A stretch of 64,000 nt of DNA from Mycolicibacterium rhodesiae JS60 (GTDB lineage: Bacteria; Actinomycetota; Actinomycetes; Mycobacteriales; Mycobacteriaceae): assembly GCA_000230935.2 (NCBI GenBank), contig AGIQ01000001.1, positions 868,001-932,000 of the forward strand, read 5' to 3'. The position numbers were made by a program, and so were the translations under genes. Positions 17,446 to 27,398 of the stretch are shown piece after piece. Position 1 is the stretch's first letter, and every line of letters begins with the position of its first letter. The notes below the pieces were generated by a model. That model ran no database searches. It was not told the origin of the DNA and saw nothing but the letters and a program-made list of their open reading frames with translations.

Positions 17446-17730
17446 ATGGCCATTAGCGCAAGTGATGCGAGACAGCGTCTGTTCCCGCTCCTCGAACAAG
17501 TCAACACCGACCACGAACCCGTGCGCATCACATCCAAGGCTGGAGATGCGGTGCTCATGTCGGCCGACGACTACGACTCGTGGCAAGAAACGGTCTACCT
17601 ACTGCGTTCGCCCGAGAATGCGCGGCGACTCATGGAGGCCGTCGCGCGTGACAGGGCCAGCCACGCCTCCACGGCGGGGTACACCAAATCGATCGACGAG
17701 CTCAGGGAGATGGCCGGCGGCGAGGAGTGA
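17446..17730 (+). CDS. relJ: RelJ/YefM-type antitoxin
   Basis: A 94-residue Phd/YefM-family antitoxin resembling Rv3357 (RelJ). The N-terminal DNA-binding and dimer domain reads [26 protein letters not shown], then [20 protein letters not shown]. The acidic C-terminus ([13 protein letters not shown]) would wrap the toxin. ATG 17446 follows a strong AGGAGG. It overlaps the toxin gene by 4 bases (GTGA), the classic coupled arrangement. In M. tuberculosis relJK lies next to folD; here it follows icd, so the module has moved. Confidence 0.95.
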   Translation: MAISASDARQRLFPLLEQVNTDHEPVRITSKAGDAVLMSADDYDSWQETVYLLRSPENARRLMEAVARDRASHASTAGYTKSIDELREMAGGEE

Positions 17731-17984
17731 GAAGTATCAACTTCGATCCCGACGCGTGGGAGGATTTTCTGTTCTGGTTGGCTTCCGACCGTAAGACAGC
17801 CCGCCGCATCACCCGACTCATCGGAGAAATCCAGCGCGACCCGTTTGCTGGGATTGGGAAACCAGAACCGCTTAAGGGGGATTTGTCCGGGTACTGGTCC
17901 CGGCGGATCGACGACGAACATCGGCTCGTGTACCGAGCAGACGATAACGAAGTCAAGATCCTCAAAGCCCGATACCACTACTGA
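17727..17984 (+). CDS. relK: RelK/YoeB-type ribosome-dependent mRNA endonuclease toxin
   Basis: An 85-residue YoeB/RelK family toxin that cleaves mRNA on the ribosome. Family features are [18 protein letters not shown], the [21 protein letters not shown] loop, [14 protein letters not shown] and the C-terminal KARYHY, with the conserved basic, His and Tyr residues present, so the toxin looks intact. GTG 17727 overlaps the antitoxin stop. Expression is expected to be held down by the RelJ/RelK complex on the upstream GTAC palindromes. Confidence 0.95.
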   Translation: MRSINFDPDAWEDFLFWLASDRKTARRITRLIGEIQRDPFAGIGKPEPLKGDLSGYWSRRIDDEHRLVYRADDNEVKILKARYHY

Positions 17985-18053
17985 CTGGCACGCAGCGACC
18001 GGCGAGTTCCCCACCATCGCGTGCGGTGCTGGCCCGCGTGCCTAGCGTTTCTG

Positions 18054-18893
18054 TCACGCTCCGCGGCCGTCGGCGCGCACCGGCGGCACATGGGCGTCGA
18101 CCCACTCGATGATCAGATCGACGACACGCTGCGGCGCCTCGAACATCGGAATGTGCCCGACCCCGTCGAGATGCGTCACTTTGGTGATCTCGGGGATGTG
18201 CTTGTGGAAATGGTTGCTGAACCGGGGGTGGGGCAGCACCCGGTCGCGTTCGCAGATCACCAGGTGGGTCGGGACGCTGGTCTCGGTCAGCTCCATGAGG
18301 CCCGGCATCAGCAGGGCTTTGATCAGCAGCTGGTAGTAGGCGGGGCAGTGGGTGACGTCGTCGAGGATCTCCTTCAGCTGCACCTCGGTCACGCCGCGCG
18401 GGGTGGCGCTGATCGGCACGGTGGCGGCGGCTTTCACGCCGGGCAGGCGCAGCGCGCGCTCGCCGAGCACCCGGGCGGTCAGCCAGACCGGCAAGCCGGC
18501 GACGAACTTGCCGACGATCTCGTATTTGACCGGTGACCAGCGGTGCCAGCCGCCGGCCGGGGCGATCCCGGTCAGGGTCCTGGCCCGGCCGCGTCGCTCG
18601 AGCTCGAAGGCCACCCAGCCGCCCAGCGAGTTTCCGACGATGTGGGCGGTGTCCCAGCCGAGCTGGTCGAGTTGCCGCTCGACGTGATCGGCCAGGGTCT
18701 TCGAGTCCAGAATCCACGACCGGTTGCGCGGGCCGCCGTTGTGGCCGGCCATCGAGGGTGCGAACACCTCATAGCGGCCGGTGTCAGCCAGCTTGGGGGC
18801 GACGTCAGTCCAGACGTAGGACGACATCATGAACGGATGCAGCAGCAGGATCGGTTCGCCGGCACCTTGATGAATCGGTTCGCGTAGCGGCAC
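18054..18893 (-). CDS. Alpha/beta hydrolase
   Basis: A 279-residue alpha/beta-hydrolase. The nucleophile elbow is GNSLGG (Ser), the oxyanion region is LLLHPFMMS, and the C-terminus ends with VTHLDGVGHIPMFEAPQRV, which supplies the catalytic His; the acid is probably the Asp in CERDRVL. GTG 18893 is chosen because TACCGT lies 6 bases before it, as in a leaderless transcript; an in-frame TTG at 18929 would add 12 residues. Substrate is not predictable. It is divergent from xthA. Confidence 0.85.
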   Translation of the reverse strand: MPLREPIHQGAGEPILLLHPFMMSSYVWTDVAPKLADTGRYEVFAPSMAGHNGGPRNRSWILDSKTLADHVERQLDQLGWDTAHIVGNSLGGWVAFELERRGRARTLTGIAPAGGWHRWSPVKYEIVGKFVAGLPVWLTARVLGERALRLPGVKAAATVPISATPRGVTEVQLKEILDDVTHCPAYYQLLIKALLMPGLMELTETSVPTHLVICERDRVLPHPRFSNHFHKHIPEITKVTHLDGVGHIPMFEAPQRVVDLIIEWVDAHVPPVRADGRGA

Positions 18894-18899
18894 AACCCG

Positions 18900-18945
18900 A
18901 CGGTAAAGGTGATACCGCCGGTACCGCAATACCGCACGATAGGTT
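18900..18945. promoter_or_regulatory. Divergent leaderless-type promoters, hydrolase and xthA
   Basis: On the plus strand TAGGTT at 18940-18945 ends 7 bases before the xthA GTG (18953). On the minus strand TACCGT (18905-18900) ends 6 bases before the hydrolase GTG (18893). Both fit TANNNT -10 elements giving transcripts that start at or next to the start codon. No clear -35 boxes were seen. Confidence 0.5.
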
Positions 18946-18952
18946 TTGCACC

Positions 18953-19762
18953 GTGATCGTGACCACCATCAACGTCAACGGCGTGCGCGCCGCGGTGCGC
19001 CGACGTACCGACGAGAACCTCGGTCTGCTGGACTGGCTGACCCACACCACCTCCGACGTCGTATGCCTGCAGGAGACCCGCTCGGACGACGAACAGATCG
19101 CCGAGGCGCTGGCCCCGGCGCTGGCCGACGGCTGGCATCTGGCCTCGGCCAGCCCGCACCTCAAGGGCCGCAGCGGGGTGGCCATCCTGTCCCGCACACC
19201 CTTTACCTCGGTCCGAATCGGCTTGGCGGCAACCGAATTCGCCGAACACGGCCGCTACCTCGAGGCGGACCTGGCCAGCGGGCACACCGTCGGCAGCGTG
19301 TACGTCCACACCGGGGAGGCGGACACCGACCGGCAGCTGGAGAAGGAACGGTTCATGGCTGCGCTGGCCAAGCGGATGGCCGAGCTGACCGCCGACGGCC
19401 GTGACGCGGTGATCTGCGGCGACTGGAACATCGCGCATACGACCAACGACATCAAGGCGTGGAAGGCCAACGTCAAGAAGGCCGGGTTCCTGCCCGGCGA
19501 GCGGCAGTGGCTGACCGATCTGCTCGATACCGGATGGGTGGACGTCATGCGCCAGATGCATCCCGACGTCGCCGGCCCGTACAGCTGGTGGTCGTGGCGC
19601 GGCAAGGCGTTCGACAACGACGCCGGCTGGCGCATCGACTACCACCTGGCCACCTCGGGCCTGGCCGCGCGCACCGTGGCCGCCCGCGTCGAGAAACCGG
19701 CGGCCTACGCACTTCGGTGGTCCGATCACGCCCCGGTGACCGTAGAGTTCTCGGGTGGCTGA
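18953..19762 (+). CDS. xthA: Exodeoxyribonuclease III / AP endonuclease
   Basis: A 269-residue exonuclease III family protein for base-excision repair, removing 3' blocking groups and nicking abasic sites. Metal and catalytic motifs are in the expected order: TTINVNGVRAA, LQETRSDD, VYVHTGE, ICGDWNIAH, and the C-terminal RIDYHLA and WSDHAPVTVEF. The Asn of INVNG, Glu of QET, Asp/Asn of GDWN and Asp-His of SDH are all present. GTG 18953 is the start. The stop region overlaps the MFS gene start by 8 bases. Confidence 0.96.
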   Translation: MIVTTINVNGVRAAVRRRTDENLGLLDWLTHTTSDVVCLQETRSDDEQIAEALAPALADGWHLASASPHLKGRSGVAILSRTPFTSVRIGLAATEFAEHGRYLEADLASGHTVGSVYVHTGEADTDRQLEKERFMAALAKRMAELTADGRDAVICGDWNIAHTTNDIKAWKANVKKAGFLPGERQWLTDLLDTGWVDVMRQMHPDVAGPYSWWSWRGKAFDNDAGWRIDYHLATSGLAARTVAARVEKPAAYALRWSDHAPVTVEFSGG

Positions 19763-20945
19763 AGCCTGGGCGCCGCTGCGGAATGCGGCATTCCGGAGTC
19801 TGTTCGTCGCGGCGCTGGTCTCCAATATCGGAACCTGGATGCAGACCGTTGGGGCGCAATGGTTTCTGGTCATCGAGGAGGCGGACCCGACCGTGGTCGC
19901 GCTGGTACAGACGGCGAGCTTGTCGCCGACACTGATCTTGACGGTGTTCGCCGGCGCACTGGCCGATCGGCTGGATCGTCGTCGGCTGTTGATCCTGGTG
20001 CAGATCTACGCGGCCGCTGCGGCCGCGGTGCTGACCGTGATCGCCGCGGTCGGCCTGCTGGAACCGCTGACGCTGCTGATCCTGATGTTCGCCGTCGGAT
20101 GTGCCGGGGCGTTGACCGCCCCGGCGTGGCAGGCGATCCAGCCGGAACTCGTTCCGCGCGACCAGATGCCGGCCGCCGCATCGCTGGGCGGGGTCGCGGC
20201 GGACGCGGCGCGCGCGATCGGCCCACCCATCGCGGGTCTTCTGGTGGCCTTCATCGGGCCCGCTGCGGTGTTCGGGCTCAACGCGCTGTCGTTCGTTGCG
20301 GTGATCGTCGCGCTGGTCGCCTGGCGGCGCCCGGAGCCCGCACCGGTGGACACCTCGCCCGAACCGGGCGCCGATGGCCTCGGATTCATCTGGCGCACCC
20401 CGGAAGGTCGTCGAATCCTGTTGCAATCGGCGGTGTTCGCCTTCCCTGCCTCGGCACTGTGGGCGCTACTGCCGTTGGTCGCGTCCCAGTCGTGGGGACT
20501 CCGCGCGATCGGCTACGGCACGGTGCTGGGTACGGCGGGGGTCGGGGCGGTCTGCGGGGCGTTCGTGATGCCGCGGATCCGCGCGAAGGTGCCGGCCACG
20601 CTCATCCTGCCGGTTGCCGCCGTCGCCACCGCGGTGGGGCTCACCGCCGCCGCGTATTTCCCGCTGTGGGCAGCGGTTCCGCTGCTGTTGCTGACCGGGG
20701 TCGCCTGGATCGCAGCGCTCACGACGCTGACCGTCGCGGCCCAACTGCTGCTGCCGCAGTGGGTGCGGGCCCGCGGATTGGCGGTGTTTCTCGTGGTGTT
20801 GATCGGCGCTCAGGCGCTGGGTGCACTGCTGTGGGGCGTGCTCGCGACACGCTTCGGGCTGGCGACATCGCTGACGGCGGCCGCCATCCTGCTGGTCGTC
20901 GGGGCCGTCAGCAGCCTTGCCGGTTGGGGCCGTCGAACGTCTTAG
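19755..20945 (+). CDS. MFS transporter, EntS/DUF894-like exporter
   Basis: A 396-residue major facilitator protein with about 12 membrane segments and the EntS-type N-terminus (LRNAAFRSLFVAALVSNIGTWMQTVGAQWFL). The conserved loop-2 motif GALADRLDRRRLL is present. Family members export siderophores or drugs, but nothing nearby fixes the substrate. GTG 19755 lies inside the 3' end of xthA in another frame, so the two are co-transcribed. Its last 38 bases overlap the end of the convergent lipase gene. Confidence 0.9.
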   Translation: MAEAWAPLRNAAFRSLFVAALVSNIGTWMQTVGAQWFLVIEEADPTVVALVQTASLSPTLILTVFAGALADRLDRRRLLILVQIYAAAAAAVLTVIAAVGLLEPLTLLILMFAVGCAGALTAPAWQAIQPELVPRDQMPAAASLGGVAADAARAIGPPIAGLLVAFIGPAAVFGLNALSFVAVIVALVAWRRPEPAPVDTSPEPGADGLGFIWRTPEGRRILLQSAVFAFPASALWALLPLVASQSWGLRAIGYGTVLGTAGVGAVCGAFVMPRIRAKVPATLILPVAAVATAVGLTAAAYFPLWAAVPLLLLTGVAWIAALTTLTVAAQLLLPQWVRARGLAVFLVVLIGAQALGALLWGVLATRFGLATSLTAAAILLVVGAVSSLAGWGRRTS

Positions 20946-21936
20946 GCGCGTTGTCGATTGCCTTGGTCACCGCGTCGAGCACCCTCGGGTCCCATGTCAG
21001 CGCGGTGTCGCGCGCCAATGCGGTGATCATCGAGACGTAATCGCTGTGGGTGTCGTCGACGGTGTCGCAATGCCGGTACGGCAGGACGGTGTCGTCGACG
21101 TCGCGGGCCAGTGCGCTGCGCAGTTCGACGACCCCGTCGTTCGGCCACACGGCGGCGTCGGCAGGGCCTGCGTGGGTGTATCGGTTGCCGCCGATCAATG
21201 TGACCGGGATGTGGTCCAGGACCCCGGCTTGCCGGGTGTTCCAACCCGTGGGGCCGGTCAGGTAGGACCGGCCGAGTTCACGCGCTGAGCCCGAAATATG
21301 CTTCGCCGCAACATCTCTGGCGTACCCTTTCATCTGACTCTCGCAGAACTGGACACCCAAACAGGCGCTCAGCGGCACCGTGCCTTCGACGTAGTTCGCC
21401 AAATAGGATCCCTGCCAAGGTGTTCCGATCGTCGTCAACGACCGGATGGTGACCGGCGACGCCGCAGACAGCAGGGTCCGGATCGCCGCCCTCGAATACA
21501 GCCCGCCCATCGAATGTCCGACGAGATCGACTTCGTCGATCTTCTTCTCGGTGTGCAGCCAGTCGACGAAGCGGGCCAGATGCTCGCCGGCCAGATCGAT
21601 GCTGCCGGTGGTGTCGATCGTCATGGCCGCGGGCAGTGGAGCCGGGCAGGAGGCGAACGCGCCGTAGCCGGTCGTGTCGTGCACCTGACCGGGCCCGGCC
21701 ATCGCCGGCGCGGTGAACACCGAATGCCCTGAGCTCAACAGATGGTCGCGCAACGGGGTGTGGTCGGTGCCGGCCGGCAGGCCGATGGCGCAGGCGGCCT
21801 CGGGTGTGGTGAAGGGGCTGGTGCTGGCCAGTCCCGAGACGATGACCACCGCCCGCGAGGGCTGATCTCTTTCGGTGCTGGTGTGCGAGCAGCCGGCCAG
21901 CACGACGGCGGCCAGCAGCGCCAGGATCCGCCCCAC
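20908..21936 (-). CDS. Lipoprotein lipase/esterase, tandem copy 2
   Basis: A 342-residue lipoprotein with an alpha/beta-hydrolase domain. The signal sequence ends in a lipobox LAGC at Cys16, so it is probably anchored at the outer face of the membrane. The nucleophile motif is VGHSMGGLYSRAAI, followed by LTTIGTPWQGSYLANY, typical of extracellular lipases; the C-terminal DTHSDYV supplies the His. The start is GTG 21936, sharing one base with the stop of its paralogue at 21936-22982, to which it is clearly related along its full length. The pair forms one operon. Confidence 0.88.
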   Translation of the reverse strand: MGRILALLAAVVLAGCSHTSTERDQPSRAVVIVSGLASTSPFTTPEAACAIGLPAGTDHTPLRDHLLSSGHSVFTAPAMAGPGQVHDTTGYGAFASCPAPLPAAMTIDTTGSIDLAGEHLARFVDWLHTEKKIDEVDLVGHSMGGLYSRAAIRTLLSAASPVTIRSLTTIGTPWQGSYLANYVEGTVPLSACLGVQFCESQMKGYARDVAAKHISGSARELGRSYLTGPTGWNTRQAGVLDHIPVTLIGGNRYTHAGPADAAVWPNDGVVELRSALARDVDDTVLPYRHCDTVDDTHSDYVSMITALARDTALTWDPRVLDAVTKAIDNAPKTFDGPNRQGC

Positions 21937-22982
21937 TACGCCGGGCAGCCTTCCCGGTTGGCGGCGTCGAGCGCCTTGGGCGCGTCGTCGATGGCCTTGT
22001 GCACGACGTCGAGCACCTGCGGATCCCACGTCAGCGCGGTCTTCTGGTCGAGCCCAGCAAGATTGGAGACGTAGATGCTGTGCGTGTCGTCGAAGGTGTG
22101 GCAGCGCCGGTGTGGCAGCACCGGGTCGCTGATGCTCTTGGCCAGCGCACTCTGCAATGCCACGACACCGTCGTTGGGCCACACCGCGGGATTCACCGGC
22201 CCGTCCTTGGTGAATTTCTTGCCGCCGATCAGCACCACCGGGATCTTGTCGAGCACGCCGGACTGGTATTCGTTCCAGCCGTCCTTGCCCATCAGGAAGG
22301 CCTGATTGACCTCGCGGCCCGAGCCCGCCATGAGCCGCTTCACCTCGTCGAGCATCCCCTTCATCGCGGTCTCGCAGAAGGTGTCACCCTTGCAGTCGCT
22401 CAGCGGGATCAGCCCGTTGGCGTAGTCGGACAGATACGACCCCTGCCACGGTGTGCCGATCGTCGTCAGCGACCGTACCTTCAGCGACGAGTTCGTCGAT
22501 GCCAGCACCCGGATGGCGGCGCGCGAGTACAGCCCACCCATCGAGTGACCGACGAAATCGACCTCGTCGACGCCCCTGTCGGTGTGCAACCAGGTCAGGA
22601 AGCGGGCCAGATGCTCACCGGCGGTGTCGATACTGCCCGCCGAGTCGACCGTCATGTTCTCCGGCAGCGTGATCGGGCAGACGCCGAACGGGCCGAATCC
22701 GGTTTGGTCCACCACCTGGCCGCGGCCGGCCATCGCGGGCGAGGTGTAGACCGTGTAGCCCTTGGCCAGCAGGTACTCCCGCAGCGCGGTGTCGGTGTTG
22801 CCGGCCGCCAGCCCGGTCTTACATGCCTGGTCGGGTCCGGTGAACGGGGTCGTCGCATCCCCGCCGGAGACGATCACCACCGCCGTCGACGCCGGGCGCT
22901 GCTGCTCGCTGGGCTTGCTGTCGCAACCGGCCAGCACGTAGGTCATCATCGCAGTGGCGGCCAGCGCCAATACTCCTCGCAC
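21936..22982 (-). CDS. Lipoprotein lipase/esterase, tandem copy 1
   Basis: A 348-residue lipoprotein with lipobox LAGC at Cys20. Shared with its downstream paralogue are AVVIVSGxxATTPFT, the PAMAGxGQVxD motif, FVGHSMGGLYSRAAIRVL, TIGTPWQGSYLSDY, and the VWPNDGVVxLxSALA and DDTHSxYVS blocks carrying the catalytic acid and His. It starts at GTG 22982, with TAGCAT 8 bases upstream (minus strand, 22996-22991), a possible leaderless promoter. It is divergent from trpS with 48 bases between starts. Substrate, perhaps lipid esters of the envelope or environment, is an inference. Confidence 0.88.
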   Translation of the reverse strand: MRGVLALAATAMMTYVLAGCDSKPSEQQRPASTAVVIVSGGDATTPFTGPDQACKTGLAAGNTDTALREYLLAKGYTVYTSPAMAGRGQVVDQTGFGPFGVCPITLPENMTVDSAGSIDTAGEHLARFLTWLHTDRGVDEVDFVGHSMGGLYSRAAIRVLASTNSSLKVRSLTTIGTPWQGSYLSDYANGLIPLSDCKGDTFCETAMKGMLDEVKRLMAGSGREVNQAFLMGKDGWNEYQSGVLDKIPVVLIGGKKFTKDGPVNPAVWPNDGVVALQSALAKSISDPVLPHRRCHTFDDTHSIYVSNLAGLDQKTALTWDPQVLDVVHKAIDDAPKALDAANREGCPA

Positions 22983-23024
22983 GAAGCAGGATGCTAGCCC
23001 TGACGCGCCTCGTGACAGGATTGA

Positions 23025-24047
<1,023 letters not shown>

Positions 24048-24064
24048 ACGCGGGAGGCTGGGCA

Positions 24065-25096
24065 ATGACGGAACCCGCCGATGAACCGGGTCGCCTGGAC
24101 CGGCTGCGGGCCCGGTATCACTGGCTCGACCACATGGTGCGTGCCGGGCAGCGCTATCAAACGGTCAAGGGCGACTTCTACGCCGCGGGCATCACCTACT
24201 TCACGATTTTCGCGTTGTTCCCCTTGCTCATGGTCGGTTTCGCGGCCGGGGGCTTCGTGCTGGCCAGCCGCCCGGATGTGCTGGCCGACATCGAAAGCCG
24301 GATCAAGACAACGGTTTCCGGCGACCTCGGTCAGCAGCTGATCGGGCTGATGGATTCGGCGATTCAGTCCCGCACGTCGGTCGGGGTGATCGGTTTGGCG
24401 ACTGCGGCGTGGGTCGGTCTGGGCTGGATGGCCAATCTGCGTGAGGCGCTGAGCCAGATGTGGGAGCAGCGCGTCGATCCGCCTAACTTCGTGCGCACCA
24501 AGCTGTCTGATCTGGTGGCGTTGTTGTCGGTATTCGTGGCGATCATTGCGACCATCGCGCTGACCGCACTGGCCGATCCGTCGTTGATGACCAGGGTTCT
24601 GGAGTGGATCGGTGTGCCGCATGCGGACGGCCTAGGCGGGCTGCTACGGGTCGTCTCGCTGGTGATGTCCTGGGCGGTGTCGTGGCTGTTGTTCAGCTGG
24701 ATGATCGCCCGGTTGCCGCGTGAGTCGGTCAGTTTCCGCAGCAGTGTTCGCGCCGGGCTGATGGCCGCGGTGGCCTTCGAGATCTTCAAGCTGGTCGGCT
24801 CGATCTATCTGCGGTCGGTGGTACACGGGCCGGCGGGTGCGACGTTCGGGCCGGTGTTGGGTCTGATGGTGTTCGCCTACATCACCGCGCGGCTGATTCT
24901 GTTCGCGACCGCGTGGGCGGCGACGTCGCATGACAATCTGCTGCCTGAGCCGGTTCCGGCGCCCGGCCCGGCGGTCATCAGCCCGCGGGTCGGCCCGGAC
25001 GACGGGTTGAGCGCACGGCAGACGGTCGCCGCAATGGCGGTGGGTGCGGTTGGAGCGCTTGGTCTTTCGCGGCTCTGGCGCAGGCGCCGCGAGTAA
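24065..25096 (+). CDS. YihY/BrkB family inner-membrane protein (Rv3335c-like)
   Basis: A 343-residue YihY/virulence factor BrkB family protein with about six hydrophobic helices. The early family signature DFYAAGITYFTIFALFPLLMVGFAAGGF is present, and LVGSIYLRSVVHGPAGATFGPVLGLMVFAYITARLILFATAWAA marks the end of the core. The C-terminus has a basic RLWRRRRE tail. Function is unsettled in the family. The gene lies 17 bases after trpS and is probably co-transcribed. Its stop codon directly abuts the stop of the convergent dacB1 (25096/25097), with no intergenic base. Confidence 0.92.
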   Translation: MTEPADEPGRLDRLRARYHWLDHMVRAGQRYQTVKGDFYAAGITYFTIFALFPLLMVGFAAGGFVLASRPDVLADIESRIKTTVSGDLGQQLIGLMDSAIQSRTSVGVIGLATAAWVGLGWMANLREALSQMWEQRVDPPNFVRTKLSDLVALLSVFVAIIATIALTALADPSLMTRVLEWIGVPHADGLGGLLRVVSLVMSWAVSWLLFSWMIARLPRESVSFRSSVRAGLMAAVAFEIFKLVGSIYLRSVVHGPAGATFGPVLGLMVFAYITARLILFATAWAATSHDNLLPEPVPAPGPAVISPRVGPDDGLSARQTVAAMAVGAVGALGLSRLWRRRRE

Positions 25097-26335
25097 CTAG
25101 CGTCCGCGCGCCGGGCGGCGGTTGATCGAGCGCGCCATCATGATGAGCCCGAACACGACCAGCGTGCCGACCACGCCGACGCCCACCCGCACCGGCACTG
25201 CGTCGGCCTCGGGCAGCACGGCCGAGGCCTTGGCGGCGACCGCGCTGTCGGGGTCCGGCTTGGGCGCCATCAGTGACGGGTCGGGATCGATCAGGGTGCC
25301 GATCTTGGTTCCCGGCGGTGTGGAGAAGCCGTAGTCGAGGAGGTGCGCGGCCTGCTGCCACGGCGGAATCGGTTGGCGCGTACCGCGCAACAGCACCGCC
25401 ACCAGCCGGCGGCCGTCGCGGTTCGCGGCGCCGACGAACGTCTGTCCCGCGTCGTCGGTGTAGCCGGTCTTGCCGCCGAGTGCGCCCGGATAGTTGTACA
25501 GCAGCTGGTTGTCGTTCTCCAGCTCATAGCCGGGATGGTCGCCGTCCTCGCCCGGCTTGCCCGGATGCCCGGGGAAGTTGTACTTCTCGGTGGCGACGAT
25601 GTTCGCGAAAGTCGGGTTGGCCCAAGCGTATCGGTAGAACAGGCCGATATCGTAGGCCGACGTACTCATGCCCGGCCCGTCGAGCCCGGACGGCGTCGCC
25701 GCTCGGGTGTCCTGCCCGCCGAGCTTGCGGGCCAGCCCGTTGATCTTCTGCATCGCCGTGTCCCAGCCACCGACCTGCATGGCCAGCGCGTGCGCGGCGT
25801 CGTTGCCGGAGTGCATCAGCAAGCCGTGCAACAGATCGTTGACGGTGTAGCGGCCGCCCTCGTCCACGCCGACCCGGGTGCCCTCGGCGTTGGCGTCGTC
25901 CTGGGTGCCGGTGACGATCTTGTTCAGCGGCAGCTCGTTCATCGACTGCATCGCGATCAGGACTTTGATGATCGAGGCGGGGCGGTGCCGGCCATGCGGA
26001 TCGCGCGCGGCGATGACGTCGCCGGTGTCCAGGTCGGCCACCAACCACGACTCCGCGGAGATGTCGTCGGGAACCGGTGGCGTACCCGCCGCGACGATCA
26101 CTCCGCAGCCGGACAGCGCGTCGCCGCCCACCGGCTTTGCGGGGACGGGCAGCGGCAGCGGCGGGTCGCCGGCCTTGGGCACCTCGGAGGAGTCGACGGC
26201 CGGCGGGGTGGTCACCCGGTACGGGCAGGTGTTGGGGTCGGCCGGATCGGCCGAGGCGATCGCCGGCGTGCCGACGACGCACAGCGCCGCGGCCACTGCG
26301 GCAGCACCCCGCGTGAGTAATTTCGAGCTCGCCAT
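25097..26335 (-). CDS. dacB1: D-alanyl-D-alanine carboxypeptidase (penicillin-binding protein)
   Basis: A 412-residue serine DD-carboxypeptidase of the S11 type, like Rv3330. There is a signal peptide ([20 protein letters not shown], cleavage after ASA), then the catalytic SxxK (S121-IIK124), SGN (176-178) and KTG (in [18 protein letters not shown]). A C-terminal hydrophobic helix ([19 protein letters not shown]) followed by basic residues anchors it to the membrane. It trims pentapeptide stems of peptidoglycan. ATG 26335 begins the signal peptide; the frame is open for another 300 bases upstream as a shadow. Confidence 0.95.
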   Translation of the reverse strand: MASSKLLTRGAAAVAAALCVVGTPAIASADPADPNTCPYRVTTPPAVDSSEVPKAGDPPLPLPVPAKPVGGDALSGCGVIVAAGTPPVPDDISAESWLVADLDTGDVIAARDPHGRHRPASIIKVLIAMQSMNELPLNKIVTGTQDDANAEGTRVGVDEGGRYTVNDLLHGLLMHSGNDAAHALAMQVGGWDTAMQKINGLARKLGGQDTRAATPSGLDGPGMSTSAYDIGLFYRYAWANPTFANIVATEKYNFPGHPGKPGEDGDHPGYELENDNQLLYNYPGALGGKTGYTDDAGQTFVGAANRDGRRLVAVLLRGTRQPIPPWQQAAHLLDYGFSTPPGTKIGTLIDPDPSLMAPKPDPDSAVAAKASAVLPEADAVPVRVGVGVVGTLVVFGLIMMARSINRRPARGR

Positions 26336-26402
26336 CGAGTCGCAGAGTAGGGGATCGGAGCCCCGAAATAGCGGAGCCGCGCTGTGACTGGAGTGGTAGT
26401 TG

Positions 26403-27398
26403 TTACAAATCGAGACATGCGATGGCGGACGCGCCGATACAGCCCAACCAGAGTTTGCGGTCGTGTTCCACCAGGCCGGTGGCCAGGCCGAACCGTGGAT
26501 CGGTAGTGTGCAGCTGCGCGCGGACCCGGCCGTCGAGGTCGACGGCGATCGCCCACACCACCGGCTTGGGGTTGGGCATCCAGCTGTACGGGAGCTTCCA
26601 CAGCAGCCGGCGCAGCGCCGGGGCACGCGGCGCCAGCCATTCGCCGACCGCATTGCGCTCGCTGACCAGCGCCACCCAGATCCGGCCGTCTGGGGCGGTC
26701 GAGATGTTGTCCGGATAGCCGGGGAGGTTCTCGATCAGCGGCACCGGCTCCCCGATTCCGGACCCCGTCAGCGGGTACGTCGAAACCCGGCATGCGGTGG
26801 TCTCGGCGACCACCAGCGCCGACTCGTCGGCGCTCAATGCCACCCCGTTGGCGAACCGCAGCCCGGTGGCCAACGTTGTCACGGTGCCGTCGGCGTCGCG
26901 GCGGAACAGCGACCCACTGGCCCGTGCCTCCAGCACCGCACCCTTGTAGTACTCGTAGTGGAAGCGCGTCGTCGACTCGGTGAAAAAGATTGTGCCGTCC
27001 GATGATTCGACGACATTGCTACAGAACGTCAGCGGCCGCCCGGCCACATCGGCCACCAGTGTCTCGAATGTTGCGGTGGCCGGATCCAGCCGCAGCAGCC
27101 CGCGGTGGCTGTCGCAGATCAGCAGCCGCCCGTCGCGGCTGACCGCCAACCCCAGCGGCCGCCCGCCGGTGTTGGCCACCACCTCGGGTGGGCGCCCGGA
27201 CCGGATCCGGATGATCGCGCCGTCGTCGGTGCCGGTCCAGATGGCGCCGTCGGCATCGATGACGACGTCCTCGGGGGCATGCCCGGGAACGTCGAGGATT
27301 CGGAGGGGTCCGGCGAGATCCGGCGGGGGCAGCGCAACCGAAGGCGGCGGCTGCCACCGCACGGGATCGACCGGAGGCTTAGTGCCAGGCGTCGCCAC
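26403..27398 (-). CDS. SMP-30/gluconolactonase or strictosidine-synthase-like beta-propeller
   Basis: A 331-residue six-bladed propeller protein of the SMP-30/strictosidine synthase superfamily. Signs are [42 protein letters not shown], the conserved [43 protein letters not shown] and [20 protein letters not shown]. Family members are calcium-dependent lactonases or esterases. GTG 27398 lies 20 bases inside the end of the aminotransferase gene, so it is the last gene of the Lrp-aminotransferase operon. It may handle a lactone or lactam made in that pathway, but that is inference. Confidence 0.87.
   Translation of the reverse strand: MATPGTKPPVDPVRWQPPPSVALPPPDLAGPLRILDVPGHAPEDVVIDADGAIWTGTDDGAIIRIRSGRPPEVVANTGGRPLGLAVSRDGRLLICDSHRGLLRLDPATATFETLVADVAGRPLTFCSNVVESSDGTIFFTESTTRFHYEYYKGAVLEARASGSLFRRDADGTVTTLATGLRFANGVALSADESALVVAETTACRVSTYPLTGSGIGEPVPLIENLPGYPDNISTAPDGRIWVALVSERNAVGEWLAPRAPALRRLLWKLPYSWMPNPKPVVWAIAVDLDGRVRAQLHTTDPRFGLATGLVEHDRKLWLGCIGASAIACLDL

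Noticed and set aside
15562..17586. A 674-codon open frame antisense to icd
   Set aside because: It is rich in His, Arg, Val and Leu without domains, and mirrors the third-position GC of icd. The plus-strand icd is unmistakable.
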